DNA of 12,635 bases. Source: Flavobacteriales bacterium. Lineage in GTDB: Bacteria; Bacteroidota; Bacteroidia; Flavobacteriales; Flavobacteriaceae. The position numbers and the translations under genes are program-made. Location of the stretch: NCBI GenBank assembly GCA_026983815.1, contig JALSTJ010000167.1, forward strand, positions 1 to 12,635, in the 5' to 3' direction. This document shows, piece by piece, positions 6,644 to 12,494 of the stretch. Each line of letters begins with the position of its first letter. Position 1 is the stretch's first letter. Below the pieces are notes generated by a model that was not told where the DNA came from, made no database searches, and saw nothing but the letters and a program-made list of their open reading frames with translations.

Positions 6644-7249
6644 ATGGCGAGATATACAGGACCTAAAACAAAAATAGCCCGTAAATTTGGCGAAGCCATC
6701 TACGGAGAAGATAAACATTTTGAAAGAAGAAAATATCCACCCGGACAACACGGAAATAATAGAAGACGTGGAAAAAAATCTCAATATGCAATCCAATTGC
6801 AAGAAAAACAAAAAGCCAAATATACTTATGGTATTTTGGAAAAACAATTTAGAAATCTTTTTGAAAAAGCTTCCAGACAAGGTGGAAATACCGGAGAAGT
6901 ATTGATGCAATTGGTAGAGTCAAGATTGGATAATGTAGTTTATCGTTTAGGATTGGCTCCTTCACGAAGAGCTGCACGTCAATTGGTAGGACACAGACAT
7001 ATTACTGTAAACGGTGAGGTTGTTAATATTCCTTCATACCAATTGAAGCCGGGCGATATGGTAGGTGTAAGAGAAAAATCAAAATCTCTACAAGTAATCA
7101 CGGATTCATTAGCAAATAATAAATCAAGTTACGAATGGTTAAAATGGAATGATGCAAAAATGGAAGGTGAATTTGTAAACCGACCTGAACGCGTTCAAAT
7201 TCCTGAAAATATTCAAGAACACTTGATTGTCGAGTTGTATTCTAAATAA
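6644..7249 (+). CDS. rpsD: 30S ribosomal protein S4, zinc-free form
   Basis: The product has 201 residues. S4 is a primary 16S rRNA-binding protein at the 5' domain, nucleates 30S assembly and influences decoding accuracy together with S5. MARYTGPKTKIARKFGE is the standard start of the C-minus form. There is no cysteine in the protein, so the N-terminal zinc ligands found in some bacteria are absent. The S4 RNA-binding domain covers about residues 91-155 and begins V-E-S-R-L-D-N-V-V-Y-R-L-G-L-A-P-S-R-R-A-A-R-Q. The start is AATTATG and rpoA follows after 12 bases. In E. coli S4 represses this operon; I see no evidence for or against that here. Confidence 0.98.
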   Translation: MARYTGPKTKIARKFGEAIYGEDKHFERRKYPPGQHGNNRRRGKKSQYAIQLQEKQKAKYTYGILEKQFRNLFEKASRQGGNTGEVLMQLVESRLDNVVYRLGLAPSRRAARQLVGHRHITVNGEVVNIPSYQLKPGDMVGVREKSKSLQVITDSLANNKSSYEWLKWNDAKMEGEFVNRPERVQIPENIQEHLIVELYSK

Positions 7250-7261
7250 TTAAATTCATTT

Positions 7262-8254
7262 ATGGCAATTTTAAATTTTCAAAAACCAGATAAAGTCTTT
7301 CAAATTGAAGCCGACGAAAAATACGGTAAATTTGAATTCAAACCCCTTGAGCCGGGTTTTGGACTAACAATTGGTAATGCCCTTCGAAGAGTATTATTAT
7401 CTTCACTAGAAGGATATGCCATTACTTCCATTAGGATTGATGGAGTAGAACATGAATTTGTTTCTATTGATGGAATCGTAGAAGATGTAACTCAGATCGT
7501 ATTAAATTTTAAAAAAATACGTTTTAAAAATGAAGTGGAAGGAATAGATACCGAAAGAGTCAAAGTTTCTATTTCGGGAAAAGATGTTATTAAAGCAGGT
7601 GACATCCAAGAATTCATCACCGGATTCAAAATTTTAAACCCGGAATTAGAATTAATTCATTTGGACCCCAAAGTCACTTTTGATTTTGAATTTACAATTG
7701 AAAAAGGAAGAGGTTATGTTCCTGCCGATGAAAACAAAAGAGATGATATGCCTTTTGGAACCATTTTTATCGATTCTATCTTTACACCGATTAAAAATGT
7801 AAAATATACTATTGAAGATTTTCGTGTAGAACAAAAAACAGATTATGATAAACTGATTTTAGAATTGGAAACAGATGGTTCCATTCATCCAAAAGATGCT
7901 TTGACCGAATCTGCTAAAATTCTGATACAACATTTTATGTTGTTCTCCGATGAAAGAATATCAATTGATGAATCTTCATCGTTAGAACCCGAAACTTATG
8001 ATGAAGAATCACTACATATGAGACAACTTCTCAAAACAAAATTGGTAGATTTGCATTTATCGGTAAGAGCTTTAAATTGTTTAAAAGCTGCAGATGTAGA
8101 GACATTGGGAGAATTGGTTCAATATAACAAATCCGATTTGATGAAGTTTAGAAACTTTGGAAAAAAATCTATGTCGGAATTAGAAGAATTGGTTGAAAAG
8201 AAAGGACTTACCTTTGGTATGGATCTTTCTCATTATAAATTAGATGAAAAATAA
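7262..8254 (+). CDS. rpoA: DNA-directed RNA polymerase subunit alpha
   Basis: The product has 330 residues, the usual length. The alpha dimer is the scaffold on which beta and beta' assemble, and its C-terminal domain contacts upstream promoter DNA and activators. The N-terminal domain (about 1-235) includes F-G-L-T-I-G-N-A-L-R-R-V-L-L-S-S-L at 33-49, the dimerisation and assembly helix. An acidic linker (about 236-252) leads to the C-terminal domain at about 260-322. In it, S-V-R-A-L-N-C-L-K-A at 267-276 and F-G-K-K-S at 299-303 hold the residues matching E. coli R265, N268 and K298. The gene sits in its usual place between rpsD and rplQ. Nothing is missing. Confidence 0.98.
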   Translation: MAILNFQKPDKVFQIEADEKYGKFEFKPLEPGFGLTIGNALRRVLLSSLEGYAITSIRIDGVEHEFVSIDGIVEDVTQIVLNFKKIRFKNEVEGIDTERVKVSISGKDVIKAGDIQEFITGFKILNPELELIHLDPKVTFDFEFTIEKGRGYVPADENKRDDMPFGTIFIDSIFTPIKNVKYTIEDFRVEQKTDYDKLILELETDGSIHPKDALTESAKILIQHFMLFSDERISIDESSSLEPETYDEESLHMRQLLKTKLVDLHLSVRALNCLKAADVETLGELVQYNKSDLMKFRNFGKKSMSELEELVEKKGLTFGMDLSHYKLDEK

Positions 8255-8265
8255 AGAAATAGGTT

Positions 8266-8766
8266 ATGAGACACAGAAAGAAATTTAACCATTTAGGAAG
8301 AAAGACTGCACACAGAAAATCTATGTTGGCTAATATGGGTAGTTCACTGATAAAACATAAACGTATCAATACGACTTTGGCAAAAGCAAAAGCTTTGAGA
8401 ATGTTCTTAGAACCTTTGATTACCAAGTCTAAAAATGATACCATGCATAACAGACGAGTTGTATTTAGCTACTTAAGAGATAAACATGCAGTTACCGAAT
8501 TATTTAGGGAAATCTCTACAAAAGTAGCAGATAGACCCGGCGGATATTTACGCATTATAAAATTAGGAAATCGTTTAGGTGACAATGCCGAAATGGCTAT
8601 GGTTGAGTTTGTTGATTACAACACAACTTACAATGCTGATAAACCTGCTAAAAAGAAAACGCGTAGAAGAAGAAAAAAAGCTAAAACCGAAGAAGCAGCT
8701 CCTGCTACAGAAGCAAAGCAAGAAGCTCCTTCCCAAGAAGCACAAGAAAAAGAAAATAAAGAATAA
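8266..8766 (+). CDS. rplQ: 50S ribosomal protein L17 with long charged C-terminal tail
   Basis: The product has 166 residues, against about 120-130 in E. coli-type L17. L17 sits near the peptide exit region of the large subunit. Residues 1-121 form the conserved core: M-R-H-R-K-K-F-N-H-L-G-R-K-T-A-H-R at the start, and P-G-G-Y-L-R-I-I-K-L-G-N-R-L-G-D-N-A-E-M-A at about 91-111. Residues 125-166 are a low-complexity tail, first basic (K-K-K-T-R-R-R-R-K-K-A-K at 129-140) and then rich in Glu, Ala, Pro and Gln. Such extensions occur in Bacteroidota L17 proteins. This is the last gene of the ribosomal block; a terminator begins 21 bases after the stop. Confidence 0.98.
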   Translation: MRHRKKFNHLGRKTAHRKSMLANMGSSLIKHKRINTTLAKAKALRMFLEPLITKSKNDTMHNRRVVFSYLRDKHAVTELFREISTKVADRPGGYLRIIKLGNRLGDNAEMAMVEFVDYNTTYNADKPAKKKTRRRRKKAKTEEAAPATEAKQEAPSQEAQEKENKE

Positions 8767-8787
8767 ATTAATAATTTATTTACATAA

Positions 8788-8826
8788 AAAGCCGGATGTA
8801 TCAGTCATTCGGCTTTCTTATTTTTT
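8788..8826 (+). terminator. Intrinsic terminator of the ribosomal protein operon
   Basis: The arms AAAGCCGGATG (8788-8798) and CATTCGGCTTT (8806-8816) pair over 11 positions with one G-T wobble, around a 7-base loop. A T-rich run follows (8817-8826, ending in TTTTTT). It lies 21 bases after the rplQ stop and 26 bases before the eno start, so it should end the long ribosomal transcript. The run of T that completes it overlaps the likely eno promoter. Confidence 0.85.
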
Positions 8827-8835
8827 GTAACTTTA
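8819..8835 (+). promoter_or_regulatory. Possible -7 region of the eno promoter
   Basis: Two imperfect matches to the Bacteroidota -7 box TAnnTTTG overlap here. TATTTTTTG (8819-8827) has one extra spacer base, and TAACTTTA (8828-8835) differs at the last base. Either would give a transcript starting shortly before the eno ATG. No convincing TTTG -33 element is seen at the right distance. A promoter is needed here because a terminator stands directly upstream, but its exact position is uncertain. Confidence 0.3.
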
Positions 8836-8851
8836 CTAAAAAATTACGACT

Positions 8852-10141
8852 ATGAGTTTAATAATGGACATCAAAGCAAGACAAATATTTGATTCCCGTG
8901 GAAATCCTACGGTTGAAGTAGATGTATTGACTGAATTTGGAATTTTAGGACGTGCTGCAGTTCCTTCCGGAGCTTCCACCGGAACAAAAGAAGCTGTAGA
9001 ATTACGTGATGGTGATCAGTCTTATATGGGAAAGTCAGTTTTTAAAGCTGTTGAAAACGTTCGGGATGTTATTGCACCTGAAATCATTGGAATGGATGTG
9101 GCAGATCAATTGGAAATTGATAAAATCATGTTGGAACTCGATGGAACCGATAACAAATCCAAATTGGGAGCCAATGCCATTTTGGGTGTTTCTCTTGCTG
9201 TAGCCAAAGCAGCAGCTATGGAAGCAGGCGAAGCTTTATACAAATACATTGGCGGAGTAGGAGCCAAAACTTTGCCGGTCCCTATGATGAATATTATTAA
9301 TGGAGGTTCCCATTCAGATGCTCCTATTGCTTTTCAAGAGTTTATGATAGTTCCTTATGGAGCAAATAATTTCTCAGAAGCAATGAAAATGGCAACTGAA
9401 ACTTTTCATCATTTAAAAAGTATATTGAAAAAACGAAATTTATCAACAGCCGTTGGTGATGAAGGAGGTTTTGCTCCGAATTTTGAAGGAACCGAAGATG
9501 CTATCGAAACTATATTGGAAGCAATCAAACAAGCCGGTTATGAACCCGGAAAAGATATTGGTATCGCTTTGGACGTTGCCGCTTCGGAATTTTATAAGGA
9601 TGGAATTTATGATTATACTATTTTCGAAGGTGCACATGGAAAAAAACGGAATTCAGAAGAACAAGCCGAATATTTATTGGAATTGGTAAACAAATATCCT
9701 ATCATCTCCATAGAAGACGGTATGGACGAAAATGATTGGGAAGGTTGGAAAATACAGCAAAAACTATTGGGTGATAAAATCCAATTGGTTGGAGATGATA
9801 TTTTCGTTACCAATACCAAAATTTTGGAAAGAGGAATCAAAGAAGGGATAGCGAATTCCATTTTGATAAAACTTAATCAAATCGGTTCTTTATCCGAAAC
9901 CATTGAAGCTATAAATATGGCACATAAAGCCGGTTATACGACAGTCGTATCTCATCGTTCGGGAGAAACGGAGGATACTACCATTGCTGACCTTGCCGTT
10001 GCGATGAATACCGGACAGATAAAAACCGGCTCCTTATCCAGAACCGATAGAATGGCAAAATACAATCAGTTGATACGAATTGAAGAAGAATTAGGCGAAG
10101 TTGCCTATTATCCCGGAATAAAAGCTTTTAAGAAAAAATAG
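8852..10141 (+). CDS. eno: Enolase (phosphopyruvate hydratase)
   Basis: The product has 429 residues. Enolase converts 2-phosphoglycerate to phosphoenolpyruvate in glycolysis and gluconeogenesis, in the cytosol, using Mg2+. The active site is complete. The substrate loop S-G-A-S-T is at 39-43, H154 lies in N-G-G-S-H-S-D, and E163 and E204 (G-D-E-G-G-F-A-P) are present. Metal ligands are D241, E288 and D315. The catalytic K340 is in the enolase signature I-L-I-K-L-N-Q-I-G-S-L-S-E-T at 337-350, then S-H-R-S at 367-370 and K391. The A-P-I-A-F-Q-E-F version of the active-site loop is the form I associate with Bacteroidota. ATG 8852 is preferred over ATG 8864 because flavobacterial enolases begin M-S-x-I. 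Gene neighbours: a terminator on each side, so it is probably monocistronic. Confidence 0.98.
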   Translation: MSLIMDIKARQIFDSRGNPTVEVDVLTEFGILGRAAVPSGASTGTKEAVELRDGDQSYMGKSVFKAVENVRDVIAPEIIGMDVADQLEIDKIMLELDGTDNKSKLGANAILGVSLAVAKAAAMEAGEALYKYIGGVGAKTLPVPMMNIINGGSHSDAPIAFQEFMIVPYGANNFSEAMKMATETFHHLKSILKKRNLSTAVGDEGGFAPNFEGTEDAIETILEAIKQAGYEPGKDIGIALDVAASEFYKDGIYDYTIFEGAHGKKRNSEEQAEYLLELVNKYPIISIEDGMDENDWEGWKIQQKLLGDKIQLVGDDIFVTNTKILERGIKEGIANSILIKLNQIGSLSETIEAINMAHKAGYTTVVSHRSGETEDTTIADLAVAMNTGQIKTGSLSRTDRMAKYNQLIRIEEELGEVAYYPGIKAFKKK

Positions 10142-10160
10142 GCACACAAACTAATAATAA

Positions 10161-10195
10161 AAAAAGCCACTAAGTTTACTTAGTGGCTTTTTTTT
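10161..10195. terminator. Bidirectional intrinsic terminator between eno and trxA
   Basis: A perfect 14-base inverted repeat, AAAAAGCCACTAAG (10161-10174) and CTTAGTGGCTTTTT (10179-10192), closes on a 4-base loop (TTTA). A-rich sequence lies on the left and T-rich on the right, so the hairpin has a U-tract when read from either strand. It sits between the convergent genes eno (stop at 10141) and trxA (stop at 10211) and should end both transcripts. Confidence 0.9.
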
Positions 10196-10210
10196 GTAAT
10201 TTATTAAAAT

Positions 10211-10540
10211 TTATTTTTCCTCAGCAACCAATTGACCGATGGCTTTATCAAAAACTTCAAAAGGAGCAACACCTACTTGACGACCAATGGCTTCTCCATT
10301 TTGAAAAACTAAAATGGTAGGGATGTTCCGTACACCATATTCGGCTGCATATTTTTGTTCTTTGTCCACATCTACTTTGGCTACAACAATTTTATCACCA
10401 TATTTTTTTTCCAATTGATCCATGACGGGAGCAACCATTCTACAAGGTCCGCACCAAACTGCCCAAAAATCAACTACAACAGGTTTGTCTGATTTTAAAA
10501 CAACATCTTCAAAAGTTTCGTCTGTTACAACTACTGGCAT
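10211..10540 (-). CDS. trxA: Thioredoxin
   Basis: The product has 109 residues, the size of a classic cytosolic thioredoxin. It reduces protein disulfides and is recycled by thioredoxin reductase with NADPH. The redox motif W-C-G-P-C is at 29-33 in the context V-D-F-W-A-V-W-C-G-P-C-R. The buried acid D24 is present, and the cis-proline P74 lies in R-N-I-P-T-I-L-V-F. There is no signal peptide or membrane segment, so it acts in the cytoplasm. It converges on eno across a shared terminator. A good -7 box lies 32 bases upstream of its start, so it has its own promoter although the next gene upstream is on the same strand. The paralogue identity is by family only; genomes of this group usually hold several thioredoxins. 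Confidence 0.95.
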   Translation of the reverse strand: MPVVVTDETFEDVVLKSDKPVVVDFWAVWCGPCRMVAPVMDQLEKKYGDKIVVAKVDVDKEQKYAAEYGVRNIPTILVFQNGEAIGRQVGVAPFEVFDKAIGQLVAEEK

Positions 10541-10571
10541 AATTTTATAATTTTAAAAGGTTAAAACACTG

Positions 10572-10579
10572 CAAAAATA
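10572..10579 (-). promoter_or_regulatory. Bacteroidota-type -7 box for trxA
   Basis: On the minus strand this reads TATTTTTG followed by CA, a perfect match to the Bacteroidota consensus TAnnTTTG. Transcription would begin about 7 bases downstream and give a leader of about 25 bases before the trxA ATG. A TTTG lies upstream (complement of 10595-10598), but at 15 bases it is closer than the usual 19 or so for a -33 element. Confidence 0.5.
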
Positions 10580-10632
10580 CATAAATTTTTAATACAAATG
10601 TTTTATTAACAAGAACTTCATCTATATAAAAA

Positions 10633-12174
10633 TCAATTTTTAAATATGCTCAATTTTTTATTGAATATAGGGCTGTCAATTCCCAAAAAATCCAATATGC
10701 TATGAAAAACATAATGTTGATTGATGGTTTTATGAATATTTCTAAATGATTTGGAATCATCAGATGCCCAAGCAATAAAAGGAATTTCATATTGTTCCTC
10801 AGGAGCTATACTTTTGGGAATTCCATGCATATATAGTTTGTTTTCGCCGAGAGATTCACCATGATCCGAAACAAAAATCATTGCAGCATGATATCCTTTG
10901 AGTTCTTTTAGTTGTTTGATTAAACTTGCCAGTATATAATCCGTATAAACAATTGTATTATCATAGGCATTGATAAGTTCTTCTCTACTGCATTGAGCTA
11001 ATTCAACGCTTTTGCAAACCGGACTGAATTTCTCAAAACGTTTGGGATATTTTTTATAATAAGACGGACCATGACTGGTACTGGTATGTAAAACTATCAA
11101 TATTTTATCTTTGTTGCTATTTAAAATTTGTTTTTTGAGCCCTGCTAATAATATCCCATCATATTTACAATCTTCTCCATCACAAATTTTTTGTAAATCT
11201 TGTCTTTTGAGATACTTTTTGATTTTAACAGTCGGTTCGCCCCAATTGGTTGTTCGCCAAACTACATCCACGCCATTACGATATAAATAATTGGGCAAAA
11301 TTTCATATAATTTGCCGGTTGGTTTATGTTCTAATATACATTTTACGCCTGCTGTTGTGTAGGTTGCACATGCTTCGGCATCATAATGATGAAGATTGCT
11401 TATTTTTGAAAGCAAAGGATTGGTGTTTTTCGGATAACCGTATAACGAAAAATTATTTCTTCTGGCAGATTCTCCGATAACCAGAACCACAACCGATTTT
11501 TGATGATCTTTAATTTGTGCATCAGGCAATTGAATTTGTTCTTTATTTTCTTGACTCTTATGAATAAAATACCTATTGATATTCACAATATAAGACCATG
11601 GCATAACCAATCCACCCAAGGTTTTTGAATTTTTGTCTATCCATAACCAATTGGAAGAATTGATAAATATTATGACGAGAATAAAAACCAACCCGATGAT
11701 AACATCTTTTAGAAATTTTTTTATTTTGATACGGCTAAATTGCATTTTAAAGAGTAACAAACCCGGAAGAATTCCCAAAAATAAAATATAAAGTAATAAG
11801 CCAAAAGACCAAAAACTACTGGCTTCTTCATATTTTGTGTTAAAAACATTTCCTATCATGGATTCATCTATGATAATTCCATAAGTATTGATAAAATAAA
11901 ATGCTATAGCATTGATAATAAACAAAATAGCTAATAATATTTTGCCAAACTTATGGAATAGATACAGAATGATATAAAAAAACAAAGCATTCAAAATGAT
12001 AGATGTAATACTCACACTGGCTATCAATAAAATTCCATTGAAACTATGATTATTTATATGTGAAAAAATAAATTTATAAAAAGGTAGGTGATACAAAATC
12101 AGGTTTAAAAAACTAAACAAAAAAACATAATTATAAAAATTAATAGGTTTGTTTGATAAAATCTTTTTTAACAT
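10633..12174 (-). CDS. EptA/MCR-type phosphoethanolamine transferase
   Basis: The product has 513 residues and is a membrane-anchored sulfatase-fold enzyme of the EptA family, which moves phosphoethanolamine from phosphatidylethanolamine to lipid A or another envelope glycan. About five hydrophobic helices lie at residues 12-32, 46-72, 78-97, 124-143 and 157-172, followed by a soluble periplasmic domain from about 205. Family residues, with MCR-1 counterparts: E235 in I-G-E-S-A-R (E246), nucleophile T273 (T285), H368 in S-H-G-P (H395), D437 and H438 in S-D-H-G-E-S-L-G-E-N (D465, H466), and H450 in M-H-G-I-P (H478). All six cysteines pair by spacing: C269/C279, C331/C336, C387/C395. The gene is monocistronic or first before trxA. 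Target molecule and EptA, EptB or EptC subtype cannot be decided from sequence alone, so no symbol is given. Confidence 0.92.
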   Translation of the reverse strand: MLKKILSNKPINFYNYVFLFSFLNLILYHLPFYKFIFSHINNHSFNGILLIASVSITSIILNALFFYIILYLFHKFGKILLAILFIINAIAFYFINTYGIIIDESMIGNVFNTKYEEASSFWSFGLLLYILFLGILPGLLLFKMQFSRIKIKKFLKDVIIGLVFILVIIFINSSNWLWIDKNSKTLGGLVMPWSYIVNINRYFIHKSQENKEQIQLPDAQIKDHQKSVVVLVIGESARRNNFSLYGYPKNTNPLLSKISNLHHYDAEACATYTTAGVKCILEHKPTGKLYEILPNYLYRNGVDVVWRTTNWGEPTVKIKKYLKRQDLQKICDGEDCKYDGILLAGLKKQILNSNKDKILIVLHTSTSHGPSYYKKYPKRFEKFSPVCKSVELAQCSREELINAYDNTIVYTDYILASLIKQLKELKGYHAAMIFVSDHGESLGENKLYMHGIPKSIAPEEQYEIPFIAWASDDSKSFRNIHKTINQHYVFHSILDFLGIDSPIFNKKLSIFKN

Positions 12175-12280
12175 AGTTAAATTAATTTATTATATCGAAA
12201 AATAGTTGTATAAATATTTAAAAATCAATGTTTTAAGTTTTAAACAAAAGATTTTGCAAGTTACAAATTATTTTTAATTC

Positions 12281-12288
12281 TATCTTTG
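12281..12288 (+). promoter_or_regulatory. Candidate distal -7 box upstream of prfC
   Basis: TATCTTTG is an exact match to the Bacteroidota -7 consensus. A TTTG lies upstream at 12253-12256, 24 bases away, slightly beyond the usual spacing. It lies about 206 bases before the prfC start, so it would make a long leader or a separate small RNA. In AT-rich DNA such an 8-mer can arise by chance. Confidence 0.3.
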
Positions 12289-12380
12289 GGTTTAAGAAAA
12301 ATATAAGAAGTTTCAATAAAATTTAGTAAACCAAATATTAGAACATAAATCCTTTTGGGAAAGTATGTAGAAGCATAAAT

Positions 12381-12494
12381 ATGATTGTTCTTATGGTAAT
12401 TAAACTAATACATAACATAGATATCAAAAAGCTTAGGATAAGGGTTTTTACTTTATTCTATTATCTTTGCATTTCAAAAATCAATTTTTTTTAA
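12381..12494 (+). CDS. Possible 37-residue leader ORF overlapping the prfC start
   Basis: This ORF runs from ATG 12381 to a TAA whose last base is the A of the prfC ATG (TAATG, 12492-12496). The peptide is hydrophobic and AT-driven, beginning MIVLMVIKLIHNIDIKKLRI and ending S-K-I-N-F-F. I recognise no family. The overlap with prfC is the arrangement used for termination-reinitiation coupling, but a -7 box for prfC lies inside the ORF, so transcripts from that promoter would not contain the ORF start. It may well be a chance ORF in AT-rich sequence. Confidence 0.15.
   Translation: MIVLMVIKLIHNIDIKKLRIRVFTLFYYLCISKINFF
12462..12469 (+). promoter_or_regulatory. Bacteroidota-type -7 box for prfC
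   Basis: TATCTTTG followed by CA is a perfect TAnnTTTG box, 24 bases before the prfC ATG. Transcription would begin near 12476 and leave a leader of about 18 bases. No clear TTTG -33 element is found at 17-23 bases upstream, where the sequence is a T-rich stretch. Confidence 0.5.

Larger units (their letters stand above)
12175..12493. other. AT-rich intergenic region between divergent genes
   Basis: These 319 bases separate the start of the phosphoethanolamine transferase gene (minus strand) from the start of prfC (plus strand). I see no tRNA, terminator-grade hairpin or long ORF. The notable contents are two plus-strand TATCTTTG boxes (12281-12288 and 12462-12469), a 37-codon ORF at 12381-12494, and a short tandem GTTTTAA GTTTTAA at about 12229-12242. 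No convincing minus-strand -7 box for the transferase gene could be found. Confidence 0.6.

Noticed and set aside
6524..6910. Antisense ORF of 128 codons across rpsK/rpsD
   Set aside because: Same reason: a shadow of lysine-rich coding sequence, with no recognisable domain or start signal.
8579..8830. Plus-strand ORF of 83 codons in another frame over the end of rplQ
   Set aside because: It is an out-of-frame reading of the low-complexity L17 tail that runs into the terminator hairpin.
11250..11480. Plus-strand ORF inside the transferase gene
   Set aside because: It is opposite the conserved catalytic part of the enzyme, has no family resemblance, and is explained as a shadow frame.
10211..12174. 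trxA and the phosphoethanolamine transferase as a functional pair for disulfide formation
   Set aside because: The thioredoxin has no signal peptide and is cytosolic, while the transferase cysteines are periplasmic; trxA also has its own promoter box, so adjacency alone is weak evidence.
10633..12174. Recent horizontal transfer of an mcr resistance gene
   Set aside because: No insertion sequence, repeat or target duplication flanks it, and its AT-rich composition and codon use look like those of the neighbours.
12331..12359. Hairpin CCAAA...TTTGG in the intergenic region as a small RNA or terminator
   Set aside because: The arms are only about 5 bases with a long loop and no T-run, well within chance in AT-rich DNA.
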